DNA of 64,000 nucleotides, from contig NZ_CP048113.1 of NCBI RefSeq assembly GCF_010093065.1, forward strand, positions 7,086,001-7,150,000, read 5' to 3'. This document shows, piece after piece, positions 24,504 through 33,688 of the stretch; position 1 is the stretch's first letter; the number at the start of each line of letters is the position of its first letter. The notes under the pieces are model-generated. The model saw nothing but the letters and a program-made list of their open reading frames with translations, did no database searches and had not been told where the DNA came from. This stretch comes from Chitinophaga agri. Lineage in GTDB: Bacteria; Bacteroidota; Bacteroidia; Chitinophagales; Chitinophagaceae. The translations under genes were made by a program, and so were the position numbers.

Positions 24504-26807
24504 ATGAACAAATTACTTTTAACCGCTTCCTGTGCCCTGGTTACGTGCAGTCTTTATGCGCAGCAGCCTGTTACAGTTGACGCTTACCGGTTCGCAGAGA
24601 GCCGGCTAATTTATAACACGGCCCCACTGGTGGATAATAACGTAGTATCTCCCGAGTGGCTGGAAGATGGCCGTTTCTGGTACAGGGTGCTGACTGCCCG
24701 GGGGAGTGAATTTATATTGGTGAATCCCGCAAAAGCAACCCGCAGTGCCGCGTTTGACCAGGAGAAACTGGCGGCATCATTGTCGAAGGCTACCGGTATC
24801 TCTTATAAAGCATACGCACTGCCGTTTCGCGCTTTCCATTTCCTGAATAATAACAAAAGCATCGGCTTTGAAATAGCTGGATATGAATGGACCTGTGATC
24901 TGCAGTCCTATCAGTGTCAGAAAGTTGAAGGCCATCTGGGTGATGCCCATTCCGGAAATGGTCGGGGTGGTGTGCTTTCACCCGACGGCAAACTCATTGC
25001 TTTTATCAAAGACGATAACCTGTGGGTGCGTGAGCTGCCTGGAGGGAAGGAACGTGCACTGACCACCGATGGCGTGAAGAACTTCGGTTATGCAACTGAT
25101 AACGCCGGCTGGCGCAGCAGCGATAACCCGGTATTACGCTGGTCGCATGATTCCCGTAAGATTGCCACTTTCAAACAGGACCAGCGCGAGGTAAGTGACA
25201 TGTACCTTGTGACGACCAATATTGGTAAGCCTGTATTGAAAACATGGAAGTATCCACTTGCCGGTGATCCGGTTATTCCGATGATCCACAGGGTGATCAT
25301 TGATGTCGATGCGGCGAAGGTAATCCCTATACAGGTAGCACCAGACCCGCATCGTGGCACCCTGAGCGATGATATTTCTTCCAGTGGCACCTTTGATGAT
25401 GTGGACTGGAGTGATGATAACACTGAGCTGGCATTTGTATCTACTTCCCGCAATCATAAGGAAGAGAAGCTGCGCATTGCTAACGCTACGACCGGTGCGG
25501 TGCGTGAGGTTATGCAGGAAAAAGTAGCCACCCAGTACGAATCCGGACAGGACGCGATCAACTGGCGTTATTTTAAGAAGACCAATGAGATCATCTGGTA
25601 TAGCGAACGCGATGACTGGGGGCACCTGTATCTCTATGACGCTACTACCGGACAGGTAAAGAACCAGATCACCAAAGGTCAATGGCTCGTTACCAGTGTG
25701 GAGCGGTTCGATGAGAAGAACAGGGTGATCTATTTCAATGCCTGCGGCCTCGATAAGGTCAATCCTTATTTCAGCCACTTCTGCAAAGTTAACTTCGACG
25801 GTACCGGCTTCAAAGACCTGACGCCGGAAGCGGGCAATCATAAGCTGACCTTCGTACCGGGAGAGAAGTACTTCATAGACAGCTATTCACAGCCGGATAT
25901 TCCTGCGACCACCGTGTTATGCAATGCACAGGGTAAGCTACTCATTACACTGGAAAAGGCCGATATCACCCGTTTGAAAGCGACCGGATGGAAAGCGCCC
26001 ATGCCGGTATCTGTTAAGGCCCATGACGGCAAAACGGATATCTATGGACTGCTGTTCACGCCTACCAACCTGGATGCAGGTAAGAAGTACCCGATCATTG
26101 ATTATATCTATCCTGGTCCGCAGGGTGGGGGTGTACGTGACTGGTCGTTTATGGCTGCCCGGAATGACCATCAGGCGCTTGCAGAACTGGGTTTCATTGT
26201 AGTCATACTGGAAGGTACCAGTAACCCGCTGCGGAGCAAAAGCTACCATGATATGAACTATGGTAACATGGCGGAGAATACATTACCTGACCAGATCACC
26301 GGTATCCGGCAGCTGGCTGCCAGGTATACGTATATCGATACCAGCCGTGTAGGTATCTGGGGACACTCCGGTGGCGGCTTCGCTACCGCTGCCGCCCTTT
26401 TCCGTTATCCTGACTTCTTCAAAGTAGGGATCTCTGAATCAGGCAACCATGAAAATCGTAGCTATGAAGATGACTGGGGTGAGCGTTACAACGGCCTGAC
26501 CTCCGAATCGGACTATGCCAAACAGGCCAATGCCCTCTATGCCGGTAACCTGAAAGGCAAGCTGCTCCTGGCCCATGGTATGATGGATGACAACGTGCCT
26601 CCGTATAATACATTACTGGTGATAGATGCACTGACGAAGGCTAACAAGGATTATGACCTGATCGTATTTCCGCACGCCAGACACGGATTTGCAGGAGATG
26701 GACCTTATATGATGCGTCGCCGCTGGGATTATTTTGTGCGTAACCTGCTGCATGCGGAACCGCCAAAAGAATATCAGTTGTCAGGCAGACCTGATCCAAG
26801 GTATTAA
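24504..26807 (+). CDS. S9-family peptidase (DPP-IV-like)
   Basis: Exported serine peptidase of 767 residues. It has a signal peptide (MNKLLLTASCALVTCSLYAQ), a DPP-IV N-terminal beta-propeller (about 70-500, with repeats such as LSPDGKLIAFIKDDNLWV and VDWSDDNTELAFVST) and a C-terminal alpha/beta-hydrolase (about 510-767). The catalytic serine is in WGHSGGGFA, the aspartate in HGMMDDNVPP and the histidine in PHARHGFAGDG. The family removes dipeptides, often X-Pro, from peptide N-termini in the periplasm. The frame extends 8 codons upstream to an ATG at 24480, but the signal peptide and -7 box support 24504. A strong hairpin terminator follows. Confidence 0.93.
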   Translation: MNKLLLTASCALVTCSLYAQQPVTVDAYRFAESRLIYNTAPLVDNNVVSPEWLEDGRFWYRVLTARGSEFILVNPAKATRSAAFDQEKLAASLSKATGISYKAYALPFRAFHFLNNNKSIGFEIAGYEWTCDLQSYQCQKVEGHLGDAHSGNGRGGVLSPDGKLIAFIKDDNLWVRELPGGKERALTTDGVKNFGYATDNAGWRSSDNPVLRWSHDSRKIATFKQDQREVSDMYLVTTNIGKPVLKTWKYPLAGDPVIPMIHRVIIDVDAAKVIPIQVAPDPHRGTLSDDISSSGTFDDVDWSDDNTELAFVSTSRNHKEEKLRIANATTGAVREVMQEKVATQYESGQDAINWRYFKKTNEIIWYSERDDWGHLYLYDATTGQVKNQITKGQWLVTSVERFDEKNRVIYFNACGLDKVNPYFSHFCKVNFDGTGFKDLTPEAGNHKLTFVPGEKYFIDSYSQPDIPATTVLCNAQGKLLITLEKADITRLKATGWKAPMPVSVKAHDGKTDIYGLLFTPTNLDAGKKYPIIDYIYPGPQGGGVRDWSFMAARNDHQALAELGFIVVILEGTSNPLRSKSYHDMNYGNMAENTLPDQITGIRQLAARYTYIDTSRVGIWGHSGGGFATAAALFRYPDFFKVGISESGNHENRSYEDDWGERYNGLTSESDYAKQANALYAGNLKGKLLLAHGMMDDNVPPYNTLLVIDALTKANKDYDLIVFPHARHGFAGDGPYMMRRRWDYFVRNLLHAEPPKEYQLSGRPDPRY

Positions 26808-26847
26808 CCGCGGTCCATTCAAATAACTTTAGGAAAATAGCATAAGA

Positions 26848-26895
26848 AAAATAACGCCTGTAACCGGAAGTAGGATTACAGGCGTTATTCTTTAT
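26848..26895. terminator. Terminator between convergent S9 peptidase and SEC-C genes
   Basis: A 14-bp perfect stem (AATAACGCCTGTAA / TTACAGGCGTTATT) with a 12-nt loop, followed by CTTTAT on the plus strand and preceded by AAGAAAA, giving a T-run on the minus strand. It serves both converging genes. Confidence 0.75.
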
Positions 26896-26935
26896 CTGTT
26901 GAAGCATGCAGCCGGGAAGGCCTCATGGCCATCCG

Positions 26936-27583
26936 TTACTCATTCACCTTTGTGGCATTTTGTTTATCCACAGCAATAGCTGCCGGCAGGTTTTTACCAT
27001 GACACTGGCTATAAGGCTTTCCACTTTTACAGTAACATGGCGCACCAAATTTACCGCCTTCCGTGAGGAACAGCATGACGTTATTGGCAAGGGTATCGTA
27101 GTGGTTATACATGTTCCCGGTATAGGTATTGAAATTGATGTTATCGTCTTCCAGCTGTTTACCATATTTCAACAGGAACTCTTTCATCTCGGAGAGCATA
27201 ATGGCATGATCTACCAGCGGATTGCCGGTGATATTAACCCGGACATTACGGGCCTGCTTGTCTTCAGCGGTGAACCTGTCATCAGGGATGAACATGATCT
27301 TTTCTAAAGCAACACGCGGCGGCGTGACATCGGTCAGGTTACCATCGTTATCTTCCCATACGGCGTAATGCTCGCCTTCGCAGATAAAATCACCCTGCCA
27401 GATGGCCCAGCCATACACGGGGTTACCCCCGTCTTTCGCCACTTTCTCCTGCACATTGATATAAGACTTTCCTGTCTTCGCTCCGGGTGCCGGCTGTACT
27501 GGTATTATTTCATGTTCATAGTCTGATCCGATACGATCAATAAGTTGCTGAACAGGTGTAGTAATGTCAATTGGACTAATCAT
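26936..27583 (-). CDS. SEC-C motif protein
   Basis: About 215 residues. The C-terminal part carries a zinc-binding SEC-C motif, CYCKSGKPYSQCHGK (near residue 185), a module found in SecA and in many otherwise uncharacterised proteins. The N-terminal 170 residues have no family I can name; the stretch VYGWAIWQGDFICEGEHYAV WEDNDGNLTDVTP is well ordered and soluble in character. There are no signals for export, so it is cytoplasmic. The frame is open to 27601, but the ATG at 27583 (MISPIDITTP) looks like the better start because the preceding residues MLYFYG are unlike the rest. Confidence 0.75.
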   Translation of the reverse strand: MISPIDITTPVQQLIDRIGSDYEHEIIPVQPAPGAKTGKSYINVQEKVAKDGGNPVYGWAIWQGDFICEGEHYAVWEDNDGNLTDVTPPRVALEKIMFIPDDRFTAEDKQARNVRVNITGNPLVDHAIMLSEMKEFLLKYGKQLEDDNINFNTYTGNMYNHYDTLANNVMLFLTEGGKFGAPCYCKSGKPYSQCHGKNLPAAIAVDKQNATKVNE

Positions 27584-27718
27584 GCCGTAAAAATACAACA
27601 CAATACGATAAAATGCTGGGGTACGGCGCCGGCCGCCGTATCATCTGCTGCAGCATCCCGTGATCAGCGTACTCTGGCGGGTTTGCATTATCTTTACGGG
27701 TAAGTATAATCCAACAAT

Positions 27719-28297
27719 ATGTTTGCTGCTTTCCAGAAATATTTAACCGATAAGATTGAGCTGTCAGAAGAAGAAATTGCAGCTATTGCTGATGTAGCCG
27801 TAGTGAAGAAGCTCCGTAAGAAGCAATACCTGCTGCAGGAAGGGGATGTATGGAAGTATAATGCTTTTGTATGCCGGGGTTTTCTGAAGACGTTCTCGGT
27901 AGATAACAATGGTATCGAGCATATACTAAACTTTTCCCCCGAAAACTACTGGACGGGCGACAGGGAGAGCCTTACCAACGGAACACCTTCCCGGCTCAAT
28001 ATTGACGCCATCGAGGATTCGGAAGTATTACTGATTAAGAAAGAGGCATTTGAAGCGCTTTGTCAGCAGATACCTCAATTCAATAACCTGATCAACAGTA
28101 TCCTGCATAAGAGTTTTCTGATGTCTCAAAGCCGTATTCTTGCGAATATCAGTCTCTCCGCAGAGGAAAAATATCAGCAGTTCCTTGAGAAATATCCCGC
28201 TATTGCGAACCGTATTCCCCAGCACATGATCGCGTCATATATTGGTATCACCCCTGAAACCCTGACCCGCATCCGCAGGAACGGGCTTAAGAAATAG
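27719..28297 (+). CDS. Crp/Fnr-family transcriptional regulator
   Basis: 192-residue regulator with a cyclic-nucleotide-binding-like beta-roll (residues 20-120: KKQYLLQEGDVWKYNAFVCR GFLKTFSVDNNGIEHIL) and a short C-terminal helix-turn-helix (HMIASYIGITPETLTRIRRN). This short version without bound cNMP residues is common in Bacteroidota and usually senses an unknown signal. A -7-like box TATCTTTA lies at 27689-27696. It is followed after 111 bp by a broken SnoaL-like gene and then a nitroreductase, which it may once have controlled together. Confidence 0.9.
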   Translation: MFAAFQKYLTDKIELSEEEIAAIADVAVVKKLRKKQYLLQEGDVWKYNAFVCRGFLKTFSVDNNGIEHILNFSPENYWTGDRESLTNGTPSRLNIDAIEDSEVLLIKKEAFEALCQQIPQFNNLINSILHKSFLMSQSRILANISLSAEEKYQQFLEKYPAIANRIPQHMIASYIGITPETLTRIRRNGLKK

Positions 28298-28408
28298 CCG
28301 TCCCGGAAATCATTGACATTTGTTTGCTTTTTTTTCGGACAATAGTCAATGGATCGGGGCACTGCCTCATACGATCTTTGCATCATCAATAACAATTAAA
28401 CACAAACG

Positions 28409-28602
28409 ATGAGCAAGATAGTAAACGCAGTAGCGCAACAACAGGCCCCTGCGGCAGTACTCTGGTCTCCTAAAGATGGTATTACCTTACACTGGCAGGT
28501 CGGTACACCTGAGAAACCAGCTGCTGTGACGGGTATGGACCTGTTTGTTTTTGAGCAGGGTAAGGTCGCGCATCCTATGTATTTGTAGACGGCAATGAAT
28601 AA
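28409..28602 (+). pseudogene. Truncated, frameshifted SnoaL-like (NTF2-fold) gene
   Basis: The ATG at 28409 opens a 59-codon frame that ends at TAG 28586-28588. Its second half (HWQVGTPEKPAAVTGMDLFV then FEQGKVAHP) reads as the last two strands of a SnoaL-like domain. The family normally continues 'LYVFVD'. After one missing base the neighbouring frame supplies exactly that: YVFVDGNE followed by TAA at 28600-28602. The N-terminal half of the roughly 120-residue domain is absent, so the gene has both a large deletion and a frameshift. It sits between the Crp/Fnr and nitroreductase genes. Confidence 0.6.
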
Positions 28603-28645
28603 TCTTCGTCAGTCTCAGTAAAAGATAATGTTTAACATCATTGCC

Positions 28646-29281
28646 ATGAACAATATTATAGATGCCCTGCAGTGGCGTTATGCCACCAAACGGATGACCG
28701 GTGCTACCGTGCCGGATGATAAGCTGAACACAATATTAAAGGCGGCTCATCTGGCGCCTTCCGGAATCGGTTTGCAGCCCTACGAGATCCTGGTGATCAG
28801 CAATCCACAACTCAAACAGCAGATCCTGCCTATAGCCATGAACCAGGTTGTGGCAGTGGAATCCTCACATTTACTTGTATTTGCGGCCTGGGATGAATAC
28901 AGTGCGGAAAGAATTGACCATGTATTTGATCATCTGAATAGGGAACGTGGCACAAATGGGACAACATCTGACAGGCAGCGTCAGTTTGCCAAAAACTTCT
29001 TCGGGCAGATGAGCCTGGATGAGAATTTTCACCATGCGGCGAAGCAGGCCCATATTGCATTGGGGCTGGCGGTGGCTGCTGCTGCGCTGGAAGGGGTGGA
29101 TGCTACTCCGATGGAAGGATTTAATGCGGCTGCACTGGATGAGTTCCTTCATTTACCCCAAAAAGGGTTGAGAAGTTCCATGTTGCTGGCACTGGGTTAC
29201 CGGGATGAGGCGAATGACTGGAACCTGTCACTGAAAAAGGTACGTAAGCCTTTTGATGAATTGGTGACCACCCTGAAATAA
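28646..29281 (+). CDS. Nitroreductase-family NAD(P)H-dependent flavoprotein
   Basis: FMN-dependent reductase of about 211 residues. It starts with the family hallmark ALQWRYATKRMTG, in which the RYATK/R segment binds the FMN phosphate. It continues with LKAAHLAPSGIGLQPYEILV and a C-terminal ALGYRDEANDWNLSLKKVRK. It resembles the NfsB/DrgA branch that reduces quinones and nitro compounds in the cytoplasm. The frame extends to 28628, but MNNIIDALQWRY at 28646 fits the family start. A hairpin terminator follows at 29302. Confidence 0.9.
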   Translation: MNNIIDALQWRYATKRMTGATVPDDKLNTILKAAHLAPSGIGLQPYEILVISNPQLKQQILPIAMNQVVAVESSHLLVFAAWDEYSAERIDHVFDHLNRERGTNGTTSDRQRQFAKNFFGQMSLDENFHHAAKQAHIALGLAVAAAALEGVDATPMEGFNAAALDEFLHLPQKGLRSSMLLALGYRDEANDWNLSLKKVRKPFDELVTTLK

Positions 29282-29301
29282 CGGACCCTTTTGTTAAAAA
29301 T

Positions 29302-29340
29302 GATGTATGCTATGGTTGAGATAGCATACATCGTTTTATT
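29302..29340. terminator. Bidirectional terminator
   Basis: Perfect 12-bp stem GATGTATGCTAT / ATAGCATACATC with a 7-nt loop, GTTTTATT on the right and a run of As on the left (TTTTT on the minus strand). It ends both the nitroreductase gene and the convergent 78-residue gene. Confidence 0.75.
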
Positions 29341-29344
29341 ACAT

Positions 29345-29581
29345 TTAAATATCCAGCGTGCTATGCAGGGACTTTACTTCTTTGTTGAGTACGCTGTCAT
29401 AGTCCCTGTCACGTGTTGCTTCGTCTTCATATGACCAGATCTCGAAATGCTCTTTACTAAAATAGAACCGTATCTGATAATCTCCGCTCTCACCGTTCCC
29501 GGCGTTAATGTGTGTTACCAGGTCCAGGTTAACAATTCTTCCCGATAGCTGTTCTGCTGATGATTTGATGAAAGTTGCCAT
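29345..29581 (-). CDS. Small protein of unknown function
   Basis: 78 residues, acidic and soluble, with no recognised domain. The middle (DYQIRFYFSKEHFEIWSYED) looks like a small beta-hairpin domain, perhaps a short beta-barrel, with an N-terminal strand VNLDLVTHINAG. A perfect -7 promoter element (29638-29645) precedes it by 57 bp and a shared terminator follows it, so I regard it as a real, independently transcribed gene. Confidence 0.65.
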   Translation of the reverse strand: MATFIKSSAEQLSGRIVNLDLVTHINAGNGESGDYQIRFYFSKEHFEIWSYEDEATRDRDYDSVLNKEVKSLHSTLDI

Positions 29582-29637
29582 GTGTAATGAGGTTTAATGA
29601 TTAGGTGGAACTCACATTGTCCATTAGGAACATTAGT

Positions 29638-29645
29638 CAAAGATA
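29638..29645 (-). promoter_or_regulatory. -7 promoter element of the 78-residue gene
   Basis: TATCTTTG on the minus strand matches TAnnTTTG fully and lies 57 bp before the start codon. No convincing -33 TTTG element is present. Confidence 0.5.
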
Positions 29646-29917
29646 ATACCAGAGATAGTTGTATAATAGACAGAATTAGTGGCAGTTGGATGCAGGCAAC
29701 GTATGAGAACCAGTAATACCTGCTAATAAACAGTATGGTATAAATTGTTGTAATGGTGGTGTTTTTAATGGTCTGCTGACGGTAAGAAGATTCCAATACA
29801 AAAAGAAGTATCTATAAATTTTGTTTCTTTGAGTACCGGACTGAAAAGCTGGCAGCCAGTTAGTCCCGGTGGGAACATTTATGTTGTATTGGTCTGTTTT
29901 ACAATTCAAATGACGAC
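29646..29917. other. Intergenic region between divergent genes
   Basis: Gene-free stretch between the 78-residue gene and the sensor kinase. It is AT-rich and must hold the kinase promoter; the best candidate is around TTTTGTTTCTTTGAG (29819-29833), which only partly matches the -7 consensus. I see no repeat, RNA gene or open frame worth reporting. Confidence 0.4.
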
Positions 29918-32473
29918 ATGGTAACAACCAAAATCTGGTTTTATTTAGTAGCATTGATCTTGTTGCCGTCAGGAATATTTGCACAAAATACACCTGCCAC
30001 ACTGGAAGTGAGGCTGGAAAAGGATCGCGACGGTGCGGCATTACTGAAGCAAATAAATGTTAATGCAAATGATACCAATCAGGTCAAATTAACACTTAAG
30101 GCAATACGTATGTATTGGTACCTGCGGTCAGAAACGGGTAAACTGGATACCTGTATGGTGCTGGCAAAGAAGGCTTACAAGGTGAGCACTGAACTGAAAT
30201 ACACGGAGGGTATAAACGAGGCCGCATTCATTTTGTGTAAGGCGTACATGGTGAGAAATAATGCTGGCGAAGCAAGCAAACTGCTTACAGCTGCTTATGG
30301 CGAGCAACGTGTAAAGCTGATGCTTGCCATGGCAGAATATTACGTTTTTGAGTTTGAACCCAGTGACCCGGAATACAGGAAGGCGTTGCCGCTCATGAAA
30401 GACGGCATAAAGGTATGTGAAACATATCGTTCTGACCGATGGTTAGACGAATGCATGGTGCTTCAGGGAAAATATCTTTTTAAGAGTGGCGACTATCAGG
30501 GTGGCAGGAACTCGTTTATGAACATCATTCGTAAACATCATGCGGCGGGAAATTACGGAAGGGCGGCCAAATTTTGGTCTGAACTGGGGAATAATACGCC
30601 GGAGAATGACAGTACATTTGAAGATATCCGCCATAGTCATGAAATGGCCGTGCATAATTATTATCAGGCAAACGATCTTAAAAATGCGGCCTATTGCTTA
30701 CGGGATCTTGCTGTTGTAAATGGAAATCATAACCGGACAGATTCTTCAGAGCGACAGCTGCTCCGCGTTATTACAACACTAAAGGCTATCGGGGAGCGCG
30801 TTACGCCAACGACGTACAATATACTTGGAGATTTCTACCGGTTCACCGGACAATATGATAAAGCGTTATATTATACATTGGAGGCACTCAATGTCACTGC
30901 TGACAATGAAACACAGGCCAGGGCGCATAGTCATTTATTAATAGGCAGGACATATGAAAAACTGCGTGACTATTCCAATAGCCTGAAGCATTATCAGCTT
31001 GCTTTGAATATCATTAGTCCAAGAAATAAACGTCTGCGATCGCTTATTGCTAATGATATGGCCTACGTAACGGCTGTTGCGGGGAACCCCCAAAAAGCGC
31101 TTTCTGATCTGAATGACTTTATTAAAGTAAATCCTCACCCATTTCTAAATAGCAAGCAGGAATTCGCTGCTACCTTTGGAGCGATCTATTCATTAATGGG
31201 AGATTATGTCAGGGCAGAGAAATATTATCTGGAAATGTTAAGTCTTAACAAGGCTGTTAACGAGGAGAACGGCCGGCTGGTTAACGAGTCAGGATCAACG
31301 CTCGCAAGTGGTGGCGCCTACTTTCTGATCGGGAAGTTTTACACAGCACGCGGGAATTTCAGTGCCGCAAATGGCTATCTGAAAAGATCATTGCAGAACG
31401 CACAGTTCCTTGATGCCGATCAGGAACTGGAGACCTATGAGCTGCTCTTTAAAACCGATTCAGCTTTGGGTAACTACCTGTCAGCCATTAAGCATCTCGA
31501 ACGACACAGAATATTATATGATTCCATTAACAGTGTGCAGAAGAACAGGCAGATAACTGAGCTCGGTTTGAAGTATGAGACGGAGCAGCGATTGAAAGAT
31601 ATCGAGATACTCCGGAACAAAGAGACGAAGAATCTGGCAGCTTTACAGAAGGCTGACTTTATCAGGAATATAATCATTGCCGGCGCCCTTGTTACATTGT
31701 TATTCGCCGTATTTGCCTACAGGGCGTATTATAACAAGCGTCGTAGTAACCGCGAACTGCAGGCGCAACGAGAAGAGATCGATAGTCAGAACCAGGTGCT
31801 GCAGGTGCTGTTATCGCAGAAAGATCAGTTCCTGAAGGAGAAGGAATGGCTGTTGAAGGAAATCCATCACCGGGTAAAGAACAATTTGCAGATCATTATG
31901 AGCCTGTTGAACTCTCAGTCTGCGCATCTCAGAAATACAGATGCGATCGAGGCGATCACTACCAGCGGTAACAGGGTACGGTCCATTGCATTGATCCATC
32001 AGAAGCTCTATGGTGGCGAGAGCCTTTCCAGTGTTAATATGCCCGAATATGTGGCAGACCTTGTACGGTACATGATGGATGGATTTGACACCCGGGAACG
32101 TGGGATCACCTTTGTACAAAAGATAGACAGTATCAATATTGATGTGGCTCAGGCGGTTCCTGTCGGGCTTATATTGAACGAAGCCATTACGAATGCAGTC
32201 AAGTATGCCTTTGGTAAAAATGGTGGTGAGATCATTATTGATTTCCATCGTACCGGAGATGGTGTGATATTATCTATTGCAGATAATGGGAAAGGGCTGC
32301 CTGTGGGGTTTGATATCAGTCAATCCAATTCACTGGGTATGGAAATGATGCAGGGGCTCGCTAAGCAGCTGAGAGGTAAATTGGACATCAGTAGTGAGGG
32401 AGGGACCATTGTACAGGTCGGATTTAGGCTGCTTCCTGCAACGGACGGCGCATTGCCGGTTACGGATAATTAA
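29918..32473 (+). CDS. TPR-containing membrane sensor histidine kinase (HisKA_2 type)
   Basis: 851 residues. It has a signal peptide (ending GIFAQ), then about 500 residues of periplasmic tetratricopeptide repeats (for example FTGQYDKALYYTLEALNVTA and FTARGNFSAANGYLKRSLQN), a membrane helix (IIIAGALVTLLFAVFAYRAY, about 585-604), a coiled coil, and a HisKA_2 dimerisation domain with the phospho-accepting histidine in LKEIHHRVKNNLQII. A HATPase domain follows (N box LILNEAITNAVKYAF, G1 box IADNGKGLP, G2 region LGMEMMQGLAKQLRG). This is the common Bacteroidota orphan kinase layout; no response regulator gene is next to it. Confidence 0.93.
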   Translation: MVTTKIWFYLVALILLPSGIFAQNTPATLEVRLEKDRDGAALLKQINVNANDTNQVKLTLKAIRMYWYLRSETGKLDTCMVLAKKAYKVSTELKYTEGINEAAFILCKAYMVRNNAGEASKLLTAAYGEQRVKLMLAMAEYYVFEFEPSDPEYRKALPLMKDGIKVCETYRSDRWLDECMVLQGKYLFKSGDYQGGRNSFMNIIRKHHAAGNYGRAAKFWSELGNNTPENDSTFEDIRHSHEMAVHNYYQANDLKNAAYCLRDLAVVNGNHNRTDSSERQLLRVITTLKAIGERVTPTTYNILGDFYRFTGQYDKALYYTLEALNVTADNETQARAHSHLLIGRTYEKLRDYSNSLKHYQLALNIISPRNKRLRSLIANDMAYVTAVAGNPQKALSDLNDFIKVNPHPFLNSKQEFAATFGAIYSLMGDYVRAEKYYLEMLSLNKAVNEENGRLVNESGSTLASGGAYFLIGKFYTARGNFSAANGYLKRSLQNAQFLDADQELETYELLFKTDSALGNYLSAIKHLERHRILYDSINSVQKNRQITELGLKYETEQRLKDIEILRNKETKNLAALQKADFIRNIIIAGALVTLLFAVFAYRAYYNKRRSNRELQAQREEIDSQNQVLQVLLSQKDQFLKEKEWLLKEIHHRVKNNLQIIMSLLNSQSAHLRNTDAIEAITTSGNRVRSIALIHQKLYGGESLSSVNMPEYVADLVRYMMDGFDTRERGITFVQKIDSINIDVAQAVPVGLILNEAITNAVKYAFGKNGGEIIIDFHRTGDGVILSIADNGKGLPVGFDISQSNSLGMEMMQGLAKQLRGKLDISSEGGTIVQVGFRLLPATDGALPVTDN

Positions 32474-32520
32474 TCGTCGGACTTACTGCCGTATACTGTT
32501 GATGACGATAAAACCTGTTT

Positions 32521-32916
32521 TTAGTTGCGGGTCTCCCGGTCCCTTTGTATACTCCTCCTGATGAGCTCCCGGTGTTGTTTACCCCATGCACTGAGCTCAC
32601 GTAATACGTTCTTCAGCGTCAGACTATATTGTGTCGCCTCGTAGATGATAGTGACTGGTTTCGTTGCTACCACATTACGCGTCACAAATGCATTCAGTTC
32701 CAGATCTTTTAGCTCTTTTGCCAGGATCTTTGGAGAAATGCCTTCCAGGTCATGCAGGATCTCATTGAATCGTTTCGGAGACTGCACAAGGCTTAAGATC
32801 AGTGGTAGTTTCCATTTGCCACCGAGAACATACAGCGTATCCATTACGCTGGTGAGCGAGCTGTCGCATTCCTGTTTGTCAGGAATTCTTTCTATGTACT
32901 GAACTTTCATTGTCAT
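32521..32916 (-). CDS. HxlR-family transcriptional regulator
   Basis: 131-residue winged helix-turn-helix protein. The family core is clear: LYVLGGKWKLPLILSLVQSP KRFNEILHDLEGISPKILAK ELKDLELNAFVTR. One cysteine lies before the core (DKQECDSSL, residue about 18), at the position where HxlR/YodB proteins sense quinones or aldehydes by cysteine modification. It is divergent from an azoreductase gene with 105 bp between start codons, an arrangement well known for YodB-like repressors and the quinone-detoxifying enzymes they control. Confidence 0.9.
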   Translation of the reverse strand: MTMKVQYIERIPDKQECDSSLTSVMDTLYVLGGKWKLPLILSLVQSPKRFNEILHDLEGISPKILAKELKDLELNAFVTRNVVATKPVTIIYEATQYSLTLKNVLRELSAWGKQHRELIRRSIQRDRETRN

Positions 32917-32928
32917 ACCTAAAGGTAC

Positions 32929-32957
32929 GCGCTTTCCTGTAAGTAAGCGCTTTCCTG
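32929..32957. repeat. Direct repeat pair in the HxlR/azoreductase promoter region
   Basis: GCGCTTTCCTG occurs at 32929-32939 and 32947-32957, 18 bp apart. Next to it, TACCT-AA-AGGTA (32916-32927) is a short palindrome at the start of the HxlR gene. Either could be the regulator's binding site. Confidence 0.5.
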
Positions 32958-32992
32958 GAGGTAAGTCCGATTTTTCCGGCGATGGGCACAGG

Positions 32993-33000
32993 TACCTTTG
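32993..33000 (+). promoter_or_regulatory. -7 promoter element of the azoreductase gene
   Basis: TACCTTTG is a perfect TAnnTTTG match 21 bp before the ATG at 33022. It excludes a start at 32998. Confidence 0.6.
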
Positions 33001-33021
33001 TCAGCAAATAATCCAGGATTT

Positions 33022-33624
33022 ATGAAACGTATCCTTCATCTGATTTCAAGTATTCAGGGAAATGAATCTTACAGCTACAAACTCAGCAGGGCCATTGTAG
33101 AAAAAGTCATTGAAAAGTATCCGGGTAGTACCGTGGAAAATGTGGATCTGAATGATCACGAACCACCGCATCTGAACCCAACTATCCTTCAGTCTATGTT
33201 CACACCCGTTGACCAGCTGACGGCAGAAGCGAAAGAGTCGATCCGTTACTCCGACGCTGCGGTCGCACAGATACTGGCAGCGGATATCATTGTCATCGGT
33301 GCACCACTGTATAATTATACGATCCCTTCATCACTGAAAGCCTGGATCGATCATATCACCCGGGCAGGGATCACTTTTGGTTATAGTGAAAAGGGTCCCG
33401 TAGGCAAGGTACTTGGAAAGAAAGTATATTTAGCAATGGCTTCCGGTGGGGTGTATTCGGAAGGGCCGGGTAAGGTGAATGACTTTGTGGCGCCTTATCT
33501 GAAAGCTTTTCTGGGTGCTTTGGGTATGACGGATCTGACAGTGTTTCGTGTGGAAGGAGTGAAGGTGGCAGGAGTTAAAGAGCAGGCATTGGAGAAGGGG
33601 ATAGCGGGTATTCATATAGACTGA
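33022..33624 (+). CDS. azoR: FMN-dependent NADH-azoreductase
   Basis: Flavodoxin-fold oxidoreductase of about 200 residues that reduces quinones and azo compounds with NADH. The FMN-binding motifs are present: an N-terminal strand and loop (ILHLISSIQGNESYSYKLSR), the central IIVIGAPLYNYTIPSSLKAW (the family's MYNFxIPxxLK segment), IDHITRAGITF, and YLAMASGGVYSEGPG. The length is typical. Its promoter overlaps the intergenic region shared with the HxlR regulator, which probably controls it. A terminator follows at 33645. Confidence 0.93.
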   Translation: MKRILHLISSIQGNESYSYKLSRAIVEKVIEKYPGSTVENVDLNDHEPPHLNPTILQSMFTPVDQLTAEAKESIRYSDAAVAQILAADIIVIGAPLYNYTIPSSLKAWIDHITRAGITFGYSEKGPVGKVLGKKVYLAMASGGVYSEGPGKVNDFVAPYLKAFLGALGMTDLTVFRVEGVKVAGVKEQALEKGIAGIHID

Positions 33625-33644
33625 TGATGCTATTATCTTTTCAT

Positions 33645-33688
33645 CATTTACGGCTTTGTTGATATGTCAATGAAGCCGTAAATGTTTT
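33645..33688 (+). terminator. Terminator of the azoreductase gene
   Basis: Perfect 12-bp stem CATTTACGGCTT / AAGCCGTAAATG, 16-nt loop, followed by TTTTAA. It starts 21 bp after the stop codon. Confidence 0.7.
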
